From the NCBI GenBank assembly GCA_964350945.1, contig CAYGLF010000001.1:290926-354925 (forward strand): a stretch of DNA of 64,000 nt, read 5' to 3'. Under the pieces are notes generated by a model that ran no database searches, had not been told where the DNA came from, and was given only the letters and a program-made list of their open reading frames with translations. This DNA comes from CAYGLF01 sp964350945 (GTDB lineage: Bacteria; Chlamydiota; Chlamydiia; Chlamydiales; JAAZZY01). Position 1 is the stretch's first letter. Every line of letters begins with the position of its first letter. A program made the translations under genes and the position numbers. Below, one piece after another: positions 16,740 to 25,125 of the stretch.

Positions 16740-18569
16740 TCAGGAAGAGACCTTATGGGCTAAATTTTCTAAAAGCTCGGTCATACGGGTTGTGAAAGAT
16801 GCCAGTTCTTTGACATCTAATTCTCTTTGGTTTAATCGAGCAAGGTCGTAGATCTGCTCAACAACTTTTTTCGCAAGCTCTTGATCTTTAGCATGAATTC
16901 TTTCAAGAGAGCTCACTAGAGGATGGTTGGTATTTATCACTAGCTTATGCTTCGATGGTCCCATCATCCCCAGGTCCATCTGGCTCAATTTCATGTACTC
17001 TCTCATGCGACGTTCTCCCTCTTCGATTACTAAGAAGGCTGGCAGAGCACTGGATGCCAAGCTTTTCGCTTCGACTTCAACGTGTTCTTTGGACAAAGCA
17101 TCTGAAACAAACGCGGCTAACTTACCGGCAACTGTTTTCCCATCCGCATCAAGAACCGTGTTTTCTTTCGATGGATCTAAAAGGGCTTCGTTAAGCTCAC
17201 CATCCGTACGGACAAACTTTAAAGGAGCTAATTTTCCTTCTAAATAATTCATCACATGAGAGTCAACGGGGCAATCTGAGGAAAGCACCTCAATTCCTTT
17301 GTCTAAATACATTTGGGTAAATGAACTGTTTGACTGGTCTGATGAGAGATAAAAAACTTTGTCTTTAAGCTCAGTGTTACGCTCTTTATACTCCTCGACT
17401 GTCGTCCATTCATCTTGAAGATTTTTCCAAATCAAACAAGGCTTAACACGCTCATAAAACTTATCATCTTGAACAATTCCAAGTTTGACAATCAATTCAA
17501 TATCTTCCCAGCACTTGATAAATTTCGCTTTGTCAGACTGATAGAGAGAACACAGTCTATCGGACACCTTTTTAGAAATGTGCGAAGCGAGTTGTCTAAC
17601 GGTGCGATCCATTTGCAAAGAGCTTCTAGAAACGTTTAGGGGAATATCTGGACTATCAATGCACCCTTGAAGCATTGTGAGATATTCTGGGATGAGCTCT
17701 TGACATTGATCTGTTACAAAAACGCGATTGCAAAATAAACTAATGCTATTTTTTTTGATCTCAAAATTCTTTTTGATTTTCGGGAAATACAAGATCCCTT
17801 TTAGATGGAATGGATAATCAACATTTAGGTGCACCCAAAATAGTGGGTCTGGCTCCATGGGATTTAAGTGGCGATAAAACTTTAGGTAATCTTCATCACT
17901 ACAATCAGAAGGAGCTTTAAGCCAAAGAGGCTCTACCTCATTAATACGCTCTTCATTTAAGAAAATAGGAACGGGTAGATAGAGGCTATAACGCTTTAAA
18001 ATTTCTCGGATGCGAGCTGCGTCTAAAAACTCTTCGTTCTCTGAATCAATATTCAAAGTGATTTCAGTTCCACGCGTCTTGCGATTTCCTTGATCCATTT
18101 GATATTCAGTAGAACCATCTGAAGTCCAAAAAACACTCTCAGCTTCTTCTTTGTAGGATTTTGTTTGGATATCTACTTTTTCAGAAACCATAAATGCTGA
18201 ATAAAACCCAAGCCCAAAGTGTCCAATAATCTGGTCACCTTCATCTTTAGATTCATACTTTTTAATAAAATCTTCTGCGCCTGAAAACGCGAGTTGTGAA
18301 ATATATTTTTCAACTTCACTCTGATCCATTCCAATCCCGGTATCGAGAAATTTCAATGTTTTATTTTCTTTGTCGATTTTAATTTCGATGCGAAACTCTT
18401 CGTCACTACATTCATAACCTTCACGCTCTCTTAAAACCTTCACCTTCTGAATGGCGTCGCAGGCGTTAGATACAAGTTCTCTGACAAAAATATCTCTATC
18501 TGAGTAGAGCCATTTTTTGATAATAGGCAGCAAGTTTTCCGAGTGAATCTTTAAAGTTCCTGTCGTCAT
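16740..18569 (-). CDS. htpG: Hsp90-family chaperone HtpG
   Basis: HtpG is the cytosolic bacterial Hsp90, an ATP-driven dimeric chaperone. The GHKL ATPase domain shows ELVSNACDAI (helix with the catalytic Glu and Asn), LDTGIGM, and GHFGLGFYSAFMV. The middle domain has the Hsp90-like NVSRSSLQ. The 609 residues match the family. GGAG lies about ten bases before the ATG. It is 29 bases downstream of the symporter gene and probably cotranscribed with it. A hairpin terminator follows the stop. Confidence 0.95.
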   Translation of the reverse strand: MTTGTLKIHSENLLPIIKKWLYSDRDIFVRELVSNACDAIQKVKVLREREGYECSDEEFRIEIKIDKENKTLKFLDTGIGMDQSEVEKYISQLAFSGAEDFIKKYESKDEGDQIIGHFGLGFYSAFMVSEKVDIQTKSYKEEAESVFWTSDGSTEYQMDQGNRKTRGTEITLNIDSENEEFLDAARIREILKRYSLYLPVPIFLNEERINEVEPLWLKAPSDCSDEDYLKFYRHLNPMEPDPLFWVHLNVDYPFHLKGILYFPKIKKNFEIKKNSISLFCNRVFVTDQCQELIPEYLTMLQGCIDSPDIPLNVSRSSLQMDRTVRQLASHISKKVSDRLCSLYQSDKAKFIKCWEDIELIVKLGIVQDDKFYERVKPCLIWKNLQDEWTTVEEYKERNTELKDKVFYLSSDQSNSSFTQMYLDKGIEVLSSDCPVDSHVMNYLEGKLAPLKFVRTDGELNEALLDPSKENTVLDADGKTVAGKLAAFVSDALSKEHVEVEAKSLASSALPAFLVIEEGERRMREYMKLSQMDLGMMGPSKHKLVINTNHPLVSSLERIHAKDQELAKKVVEQIYDLARLNQRELDVKELASFTTRMTELLENLAHKVSS

Positions 18570-18598
18570 AAAATGATATCTCCGTATTTTTTTTCCGT

Positions 18599-19990
18599 CT
18601 ATTTTGCCATATTGGGATTAAAAATTGCATCAATATTTATCAAATTACTTTGATTTAAAATAATTAGAATCACTGCAATAGGGACGATAAATTTTAAGAA
18701 AAAAATCCAAGGTTTATAGACAAATTTAAGCTTAGAGCCGGCTAAGAATTCAGATTTTCTAATCTCGGGACTGATTGCCCAACCTACAAATAGGGCGGTC
18801 AAAAGCCCAGAAACTGGCAAGAACCAACTCCCGGTTAAATAATCAAAAGTTTCAAAAAAGTTCTTACCGTAAATTGCTTTCCATGAGGGGAAAAGCTCGT
18901 TTGCTCCCGAAAGAGCTGAGGGGATGGCAAAAACAAAAACGGCGCACGATGCGAGCACGGCTGCTTTTTTTCGGGTCCATTGAAAAACATCCATGGCTGT
19001 AGCTACCAGAACTTCCAATAGGGAGATCGTTGAAGTGAGCGCTGTAAACACAATTAGAAGAAAAAAGACCGTAGAAATTAAAAGAGCTGCCGGTAATTTG
19101 GCAAACAAAACTGGAAGCACTTTAAAGATCAAACCCACTCCTTCTTGAGGCTCAAAATTAAAGGAAAAAATAATGGGGAAGATGATCATGGCAGCAAAAA
19201 GAGAGACAAAGATATCTAGCAAGGCAATCGTGCAAGCTGTTTTAGGGATATTTTCAGCAGGGCTCATGTAGCTGCCGTACGTAACTAAAATACCAAGACC
19301 CACACTCAGTGCAAAAAAAGACATCCCCAGGGCATTTAAAACGCTCGATGCCCTAAATTGACCTGCGTGAGGTGCAAAGATAAATCGAAAAGCTTCCTTG
19401 GCTCCTGGAAGGGTCATACTATAAGCAAAAAGGCTCAGTAGGATCACAAACAAAATAGGCATTAGAATGCGACTCCACTGCTCAATCCCCTTGCGGACCC
19501 CTCCAAATACGATCCCTCCTGTCATCAGGACAAACATCAGAAGCCAAAAAAGGTTCATCTGAGGAGAGCGATAAACCAAGTCAAATACCTGAACAATTTC
19601 TTCGGAAGTTTTTCCCACATAGAATTGATTGAGTGACATCAAAGCATAGTTCAAAGACCAACCTGAAATCACCGAGTAGTAAGATAAGATAATAAAGGTT
19701 GTCATGACAGAAAGCCATCCCACTGCTCGCCACATTTTAGAATTATGTGACATTGCTGCGAACGCTAAAACGGGACTTTTTTGGGTATGACGACCCAACA
19801 GAAGCTCAGCCATAAAAACAGGAAGGGCAATGACAAAGGTAAAAACGATAAACATAATAACGAAATATCCTCCGCCATTTTCACCGGTCATATAAGGAAA
19901 GCGCCACAAGCTCCCCAAGCCAATTGCGGAGCCTGCGGTTGCCAGTAAAAATCCGACTCGGCTCGCCCAGTGTTCTCGTGTCTGTTGCAT
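18599..19990 (-). CDS. Sodium-dependent neurotransmitter:sodium symporter (NSS) family transporter
   Basis: This inner-membrane symporter belongs to the SNF/LeuT family, which couples Na+ entry to amino-acid uptake. The signature is in helix 1, WASRVGFLLATAGSAIGLGS followed by LWRFPY, and ENGGGYF leads into helix 2. The 463 residues carry about eleven or twelve hydrophobic segments. From memory, C. trachomatis has one or two such transporters. The substrate is likely an amino acid but cannot be named. It heads a leftward unit with htpG. Confidence 0.9.
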   Translation of the reverse strand: MQQTREHWASRVGFLLATAGSAIGLGSLWRFPYMTGENGGGYFVIMFIVFTFVIALPVFMAELLLGRHTQKSPVLAFAAMSHNSKMWRAVGWLSVMTTFIILSYYSVISGWSLNYALMSLNQFYVGKTSEEIVQVFDLVYRSPQMNLFWLLMFVLMTGGIVFGGVRKGIEQWSRILMPILFVILLSLFAYSMTLPGAKEAFRFIFAPHAGQFRASSVLNALGMSFFALSVGLGILVTYGSYMSPAENIPKTACTIALLDIFVSLFAAMIIFPIIFSFNFEPQEGVGLIFKVLPVLFAKLPAALLISTVFFLLIVFTALTSTISLLEVLVATAMDVFQWTRKKAAVLASCAVFVFAIPSALSGANELFPSWKAIYGKNFFETFDYLTGSWFLPVSGLLTALFVGWAISPEIRKSEFLAGSKLKFVYKPWIFFLKFIVPIAVILIILNQSNLINIDAIFNPNMAK

Positions 19991-20016
19991 AACTATCTCT
20001 TCAAAAAATTTTTTGC

Positions 20017-20045
20017 AGTATTGTAAAGCAACCTATTTACGTCAA
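20017..20045 (-). promoter_or_regulatory. Promoter of the symporter-htpG unit
   Basis: Read on the minus strand: TTGACG (20045-20040), 17 bases, then AATACT (20022-20017), which is 27 bases before the ATG. Confidence 0.5.
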
Positions 20046-20117
20046 GTCTCCCTAAAAATATCTCTTTTGCTTTTTTCAATTTACATTCTCATCCATCACT
20101 GATATTTTCTAATCCAT

Positions 20118-21746
20118 ATGCTAAAAGTACTCATTGCCCAAAATAATTACACGGTTGGTGACTTTGAAGGGAACTTTCAAAAGATCATTGCCTCTTTACA
20201 AACAGCCCGTAATAAAGGCTGCTCTTTGGTGGTCACCTCAGAGCTTGCTCTTACTGGCTATCCCCCCAGAGACCTTTTAACCTATCCTCTTTTTTTACAG
20301 CAGCACGACGCGATACTAAAAAGAATAGGCGAGCATACAAAGGGGCTGACCCTTTTAGTGGGTTGTTTAAGACAAAACTTACAATCCGGGGCCCCCCTGT
20401 TTAACAGCTGCGCTGTCTTTCAAGATGGCCAATTGACCCAAACCTACGACAAGCAACTGTTACCAACCTATGACGTTTTTGACGAAACGCGCTACTTCCA
20501 ACCAGGAAGCTCTTCTCGTTGCATCTTAGTCGACGGCAAAAAAGTAGCGATTACCATCTGTGAAGATTTGTGGTTTGAAAAAATGGAGCGTCTCTATCAT
20601 CAAGATCCGCTAGAAAAGGTTGCCCACGAAAAACCCGATCTTTTAGTCAACCTTTCAGCCTCTCCTTTTGAAGTTGGTAAATTACCCCTTCGCATTAAGC
20701 TCTGCCAAAAAGCAGCGCAAAAACTTTCTTGCCCGGTAATCTTATCGAATCAAGTGGGAGGCAATGACAGTCTGATCTTTGACGGGCATAGCCTCGTTGT
20801 AGATGCAAATGGCCCTCTGCATATAGCAAAAGGATTTGCTCAAGATAACCCCTGCATTGACTTATCTCAGAGAACTCTCCCCCCCTCTATGACCGAAGAC
20901 ATGCACCAGCTTTATGATGCCCTTTGCATAGGTATTCGTGATTACTTTCACAAACAAGATTTTAAAAAGGCAATTATTGGGCTCTCTGGAGGCATCGATT
21001 CTGCGCTAGTCTGTGCGCTTGCAGCCGAAGCACTTGGAAAAGAAAATATCTTAGCGATCTCCATGCCCTCTCGCTTCTCATCAAAACATAGTCAAGAGGA
21101 TGCCAAAAAGCTATCCGATCGACTAGGAGTGAGACTTATCACAGTTCCTATTGAACAAGTGCATGCCAGTTATCTAAAGCTTTTAGAAAAACCTTTTGGT
21201 GGACCTTGTGAAGGGGTTACTGATGAGAATCTTCAATCTCGCATCCGAGGGATGATTTTGATGGCTTTTTCTAACAAATTTAACCATTTAGTCATTAGCT
21301 GCGGCAACAAAAGCGAGATGGCAATGGGCTATGCCACCCTTTATGGAGATTTGACAGGGGGCCTCTCGGCCATCTCAGATCTGACTAAAACACAAGTCTA
21401 CCAGTTAGCAAACTGGATCAATCGAGACCAAGAGGTGATCTTGCAGTCGATTATAGATAAACCTCCCTCTGCAGAGCTAAGACCCGACCAAAAAGATTCA
21501 GACTCACTGCCTGACTACGGAATACTGGATTCGATCATCGTAAGTTATTTAGAAACTCATAAGAGCGCTGATGACATCTCCAAAGAGCATCACATTGATT
21601 TGAAGCTTGTCAGTGAAGTGATCGCAAAAATTCATCGCTCAGAATATAAAAGAAGCCAATCCCCAATCGGTCTTAAGGTCACCTCAAAATCTTTCTCTAC
21701 CGGTTGGCAGTTTCCGATTGTTCATAAGATTGAGCGAAAGCCTTAA
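20118..21746 (+). CDS. nadE: Glutamine-dependent NAD+ synthetase
   Basis: NadE amidates nicotinate adenine dinucleotide to NAD+ using glutamine. The N-terminal nitrilase-type glutaminase has its Glu-Lys-Cys triad at Glu42 (TSELALTGYPPRD), Lys112 (YDKQLLPTYDVFDE) and Cys148 (ITICEDLWFE). The synthetase domain has the ATP-pyrophosphatase loop LSGGIDSALV (289-298) and GNKSEMAMGYATLYGDLTGG. The 542 residues are complete. From memory, Chlamydiaceae lack NAD synthesis and import NAD, so this gene is a metabolic difference. Its 3' end overlaps the convergent HD gene by 50 bases. Confidence 0.95.
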   Translation: MLKVLIAQNNYTVGDFEGNFQKIIASLQTARNKGCSLVVTSELALTGYPPRDLLTYPLFLQQHDAILKRIGEHTKGLTLLVGCLRQNLQSGAPLFNSCAVFQDGQLTQTYDKQLLPTYDVFDETRYFQPGSSSRCILVDGKKVAITICEDLWFEKMERLYHQDPLEKVAHEKPDLLVNLSASPFEVGKLPLRIKLCQKAAQKLSCPVILSNQVGGNDSLIFDGHSLVVDANGPLHIAKGFAQDNPCIDLSQRTLPPSMTEDMHQLYDALCIGIRDYFHKQDFKKAIIGLSGGIDSALVCALAAEALGKENILAISMPSRFSSKHSQEDAKKLSDRLGVRLITVPIEQVHASYLKLLEKPFGGPCEGVTDENLQSRIRGMILMAFSNKFNHLVISCGNKSEMAMGYATLYGDLTGGLSAISDLTKTQVYQLANWINRDQEVILQSIIDKPPSAELRPDQKDSDSLPDYGILDSIIVSYLETHKSADDISKEHHIDLKLVSEVIAKIHRSEYKRSQSPIGLKVTSKSFSTGWQFPIVHKIERKP

Positions 21747-22392
21747 GTCCCACATCCTGAGAACAGGCCTCTCTCCCATTCTCCTCAACCCATCTTTCTA
21801 AAGCAGACACATCTTCTCCACCAGCCTCTAGTTTATCTATCGACTCTTGCCTAATTCTTGTTGCAAAATCGAGAAGAACCGCGTCATGGCGACAATAGTC
21901 TAGCTGCCCCAAAAACATCCTTTTTTTCTCTATTTCACTCCAGGAACTTAGATCTGCCTCATTGTGCTGCACCTGCATCTCTAAGCGATCTATTGCCCGA
22001 ACCAATTGAGCCTCTCTAGTTTCTCCCCTCTCAAATTCATGCCAAAGAGCTGGAAGCTCTTGAAGACCCAAAAGCTCTCCCGCCTTTTCAATAGCCTGCT
22101 CTTCTGCTAAAAACTTAGAATTAACTTGCTCTGCACTTTTCACCTCAAAGTCGGGACAATCTCCTGTATAGGCTTCAACAAGATCGTGAATCAAAGCCAT
22201 TTTAAGCACTTTTTCAGTGTTGACCGTAAATTCGAGCTTGGGGGCGATCAAATAGACCATAAGCGCCATACGATATGAGTGCTCAGCGACACTCTCATGG
22301 TCTCCATTTGAGAGCCAACTATGTCTTTTCTCCCGCTTAAGGTTTTCAGATATATGAGTTAAGCTTAACAATTTAGATAAAAAATCTTCCAC
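21697..22392 (-). CDS. HD-domain phosphohydrolase (YfbR/HDDC2-like)
   Basis: This is a metal-dependent HD hydrolase, related to 5'-deoxynucleotidase YfbR and the HDDC2 group. Metal ligands are visible as ESVAEHSYRMALM, ALIHDLVEAYTGD and a later Asp in VRAIDRLEMQVQ. The 231 residues begin with GTG at 22392, preceded by AAGGGG at a seven-base spacing. The likely role is dephosphorylation of nucleoside monophosphates, inferred from the family only. It overlaps the nadE 3' end tail to tail by 50 bases, so both C-termini are encoded on opposite strands of the same DNA. Confidence 0.85.
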   Translation of the reverse strand: MEDFLSKLLSLTHISENLKREKRHSWLSNGDHESVAEHSYRMALMVYLIAPKLEFTVNTEKVLKMALIHDLVEAYTGDCPDFEVKSAEQVNSKFLAEEQAIEKAGELLGLQELPALWHEFERGETREAQLVRAIDRLEMQVQHNEADLSSWSEIEKKRMFLGQLDYCRHDAVLLDFATRIRQESIDKLEAGGEDVSALERWVEENGREACSQDVGLKAFAQSYEQSETANR

Positions 22393-22460
22393 AAAACGAC
22401 CCCTTAATTCCTCAAAATAAAGAGTCTAGTAAAAGCGGCACATATAGGCAAATAATTTTA

Positions 22461-22489
22461 TTGACTTTTTAAGAAAAAATTGGTATACT
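22461..22489 (+). promoter_or_regulatory. Strong promoter of the gene at 22529
   Basis: TTGACT (22461-22466), a 17-base AT-rich spacer, then TATACT (22484-22489). Both boxes match five of six consensus bases. The predicted start is about 33 bases before the ATG. Confidence 0.75.
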
Positions 22490-22528
22490 TAACTTATACA
22501 AAGCACTTTATAACAAGGGAAACACTTC

Positions 22529-23560
22529 ATGGCAACTCCATCAGCTCATATAGGTCTTGCTCCAGTAACACCAGGAACTCCACCCCCCGCTGCAGACGGC
22601 AGTGAAGCCACCATTGGCCTTACCCCTTTGGACCACCGGGTTGATGCAGCCGCTCGCCCTACTGCAGGAACCCCTCCTGCTGCTGCAACTGGTAAAATCG
22701 ACAAGGTACGTTTTAAATTTCTTGGCAAAGACGTTGATTATTCGGTGCGTTATCGAAGAGAAAATGCGATGCTTGACCCTGAAGTGCTTATAAAATTATC
22801 ACTCCAGGCAAAAAATGCCCTCCAAACTGCTTATGGCAAAAATCGACTCCAAATGCAGTACCTACAATCTACTCCTGCTGCGGGTGTAGTAAAACTTTCT
22901 TCGGCACAAAAAAGGGGTCTAGCACGAGCTATTCTCATTACAACTGCATTTGAAAACTTAGACACATATAGTTTTAAAAGTAGAAATGGCCACAACCTTT
23001 TAACCATCAACTACACGGACCCTCACACAAACCAGGCAAAGAATGTCACTATTAAATTAGAAGAGGGCCTGATCGCCCCTTCTATTGAGACTCTGAAGGA
23101 TGCTCTAAATGATCAAATCCACAACTTAAAATCCCAAGAAGGTCGCTCGGATGCCCAAAACGCCCTACTGCATCGTCTCCAACATATACAAAATCGCATT
23201 AAAAATGGATCTGATTTTCAAGTTATAGCGAATCCGACTGCAGACCCCCTCAATCCTCAATTCACTCTTCATTATAAAAATTCTGCGGGGCAAGCAAAGC
23301 AAATTGACCTCTCAGGTGATGGAGAAGAGGATGTCTGGAAAAAAATTGCTAATTACACACAAACTTTTAGACTAATTCACGACACATGCTTTGATCACAT
23401 TGAAACCAATGAAGACTTTGCTAAAAAGTCTGAATTTATATTAGATCAAAGACGTAACAACCACTACGAGGCCATGGAAAGCGAGCGAGCAGCTCCCAAT
23501 ACTTCACAGCAAGCTTTACAGGATATGTTAAGGCAACAACAAAATATGCGCCAAGGTTAG
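22529..23560 (+). CDS. Hypothetical protein with a Pro/Ala-rich N-terminus
   Basis: This 343-residue protein is not recognised. The first 55 residues are Pro/Ala/Thr/Gly-rich and probably disordered (PGTPPPAADG, AGTPPAAATG), with no signal peptide. The remainder is soluble and mixed, with a degenerate internal similarity between TINYTDPHTNQAKNVTI and TLHYKNSAGQAKQIDL. The tail is rich in Gln. The promoter and the ribosome site (AAGGGA, eight bases before the ATG) are both strong. An unstructured N-terminus with a lineage-specific body would suit a type III secreted protein, but this is inference. It is convergent with epmA, two bases away. Confidence 0.8.
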   Translation: MATPSAHIGLAPVTPGTPPPAADGSEATIGLTPLDHRVDAAARPTAGTPPAAATGKIDKVRFKFLGKDVDYSVRYRRENAMLDPEVLIKLSLQAKNALQTAYGKNRLQMQYLQSTPAAGVVKLSSAQKRGLARAILITTAFENLDTYSFKSRNGHNLLTINYTDPHTNQAKNVTIKLEEGLIAPSIETLKDALNDQIHNLKSQEGRSDAQNALLHRLQHIQNRIKNGSDFQVIANPTADPLNPQFTLHYKNSAGQAKQIDLSGDGEEDVWKKIANYTQTFRLIHDTCFDHIETNEDFAKKSEFILDQRRNNHYEAMESERAAPNTSQQALQDMLRQQQNMRQG

Positions 23561-23562
23561 TC

Positions 23563-24501
23563 TTAAGTTCGTGCCATGATAGGGAAAATTGCATCTAGTT
23601 GATGGCGAAGCATCATAAGACGGTCAAAGCCAACCGCAACTCCTGTACACTGCGGCAATAATCCATTCGCTTTAATAAACTCTCTATCAATAGGGAGTTT
23701 TTTTTTGCCTCTAAGCTGTCTTTTTTCATTGTGCTCATTAAACCTCTTCTCAAGTTCTGTAGAACCAATCAGCTCGTCATAGCCATTGGCAAGTTCAACT
23801 CCTTGGTAGTAAACTTCAAATCGAGAAGCCACTTTTTGTCCTTTAACTTCCCTTACTTTTGCAAGTGCTGCCTGCTCAGCGGGGTAATCTTTAATAGCAA
23901 TTAGACCCAGCTCTTTGAAGTGCGGCTCTACCATTTCAGTAAAAATTAATGTCAGTAAGTCATTTCTTGAGCCTGCTAGCAGCTTTTCTGAAACGTTGAG
24001 ATTTACTTGGGCATACTCACAAAGCGACTGCTGATTTACTTCAAAGACATTTAGCCCTGTATATTTTAAAAGCATCTCTTCATACGTTGCAATCCGAGCT
24101 GTTGTTTCTGAAACAAAAAGTTTTACAAACTCAAGTGTCTCATCAATCATTTCCTGGTAGCTAAGTTTTAAGCGATACCACTCAACCATGGTAAATTCTA
24201 TGTGGTGATGCTCTCCTTTTTCATGATCCCTAAAAACATGCCCTAGAAAATAGATGTCCCCACTTCCAAGAGCGAGTATCTTTTTAAGAAAAAGTTCTGG
24301 AGAGGTGTGTAAAAATCCCTCTTGATCATTGCAATAACTTGCGGTAATCGGATCGATATAATCATCAATATTAGAAGCTCTATTTAAAATGGGAGCATCG
24401 ATTTCTACAACGCCTTTTTGTGAGAAAAAAAGACGGGCTTGAGCGAGCATATACGCTCGATCTTTAAGCAGTAAAATCTTAGGGTCAGGCTCGAGAGACA
24501 T
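23563..24501 (-). CDS. epmA: Elongation factor P--(R)-beta-lysine ligase (EpmA/GenX/PoxA)
   Basis: This is a lysyl-tRNA synthetase-like catalytic domain without the anticodon domain; family members attach (R)-beta-lysine to EF-P. Class II motif 2 is FRDHEKGEHHHIEFTMVEWY and motif 3 is GVAVGFDRLMML. HTSPELFLKKIL is typical of EpmA/GenX. The 312 residues from ATG at 24501 match EpmA (about 325). The longest frame starts with GTG at 24513. Both starts lie inside efp, so the enzyme gene is coupled to its substrate gene. No lysine 2,3-aminomutase gene (epmB) is visible in the window. Confidence 0.92.
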   Translation of the reverse strand: MSLEPDPKILLLKDRAYMLAQARLFFSQKGVVEIDAPILNRASNIDDYIDPITASYCNDQEGFLHTSPELFLKKILALGSGDIYFLGHVFRDHEKGEHHHIEFTMVEWYRLKLSYQEMIDETLEFVKLFVSETTARIATYEEMLLKYTGLNVFEVNQQSLCEYAQVNLNVSEKLLAGSRNDLLTLIFTEMVEPHFKELGLIAIKDYPAEQAALAKVREVKGQKVASRFEVYYQGVELANGYDELIGSTELEKRFNEHNEKRQLRGKKKLPIDREFIKANGLLPQCTGVAVGFDRLMMLRHQLDAIFPIMART

Positions 24502-25051
24502 ACTCTCCCACACGAGTATCTACTTTGATTTTTTCACCTTGCTCAATAAAAATAGGCACTTGTAATTTAGCACCACTTTCTACTACTGCAGGCTTAAGAA
24601 CTCTTCCAGAGGCTGTATCCCCACGAACCCCAGGATCTGTTTGAGTGACTATAAGCTCCATAAACATGGGAGGCTCAACAGTGATGGGCGCCCCATTATA
24701 TAAGATCACGCCATAGACTAAATCTTCCATCAGCCACTGCTCAACATCTCCGAGATGCTCTAAACCAATCGACGTTTGTTCAAAGGACTGGTCATCCATA
24801 AACACCACAGAATTTCCGTCTTTGTAAAGCATTCTCATCTGCAGTTCTTCGACATCCGCCAAGTCTAATTTTTCTCCAGAGCGATATGATTTCTCAACCA
24901 CCCTTCCGTTGAGTAAGTTTTTAATTTTGGTCCGAGTAAAAGACTGCCCTTTTCCAGGCTTTACAAATTGGAGAGAAATCACCACATAAGGCTGCTTTTC
25001 AATTTCTAATTTCATTCCTTGCTTTAAATCGTTGGTGCTTACCTGTCCCAT
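24485..25051 (-). CDS. efp: Translation elongation factor P
   Basis: EF-P binds the ribosome between the P and E sites and relieves stalling at polyproline. The 188 residues have three beta-barrel domains. The modified loop reads VKPGKGQSF, with Lys34 at the position lysylated in E. coli EF-P. The C-terminal motif GDTASGRVLKPAVVESG is present. AAGGGA lies seven bases before the ATG. It is followed by epmA with overlapping ends, and Lys34 supports a lysylated form rather than the rhamnosylated Arg type. Confidence 0.96.
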   Translation of the reverse strand: MGQVSTNDLKQGMKLEIEKQPYVVISLQFVKPGKGQSFTRTKIKNLLNGRVVEKSYRSGEKLDLADVEELQMRMLYKDGNSVVFMDDQSFEQTSIGLEHLGDVEQWLMEDLVYGVILYNGAPITVEPPMFMELIVTQTDPGVRGDTASGRVLKPAVVESGAKLQVPIFIEQGEKIKVDTRVGEYVSRA

Positions 25052-25125
25052 CTATATCCCTTATAATTAATTTTATGAACCTATCATAAATGATTGCTGA
25101 TTTTATCCTCTAGCTTTGATCATGG

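Noticed and set aside
16927..17247. 106-codon ORF antisense to htpG
   Set aside because: It lies wholly within a clear gene, has no ribosome site, and shows low-complexity Ser/Lys composition typical of an antisense shadow.
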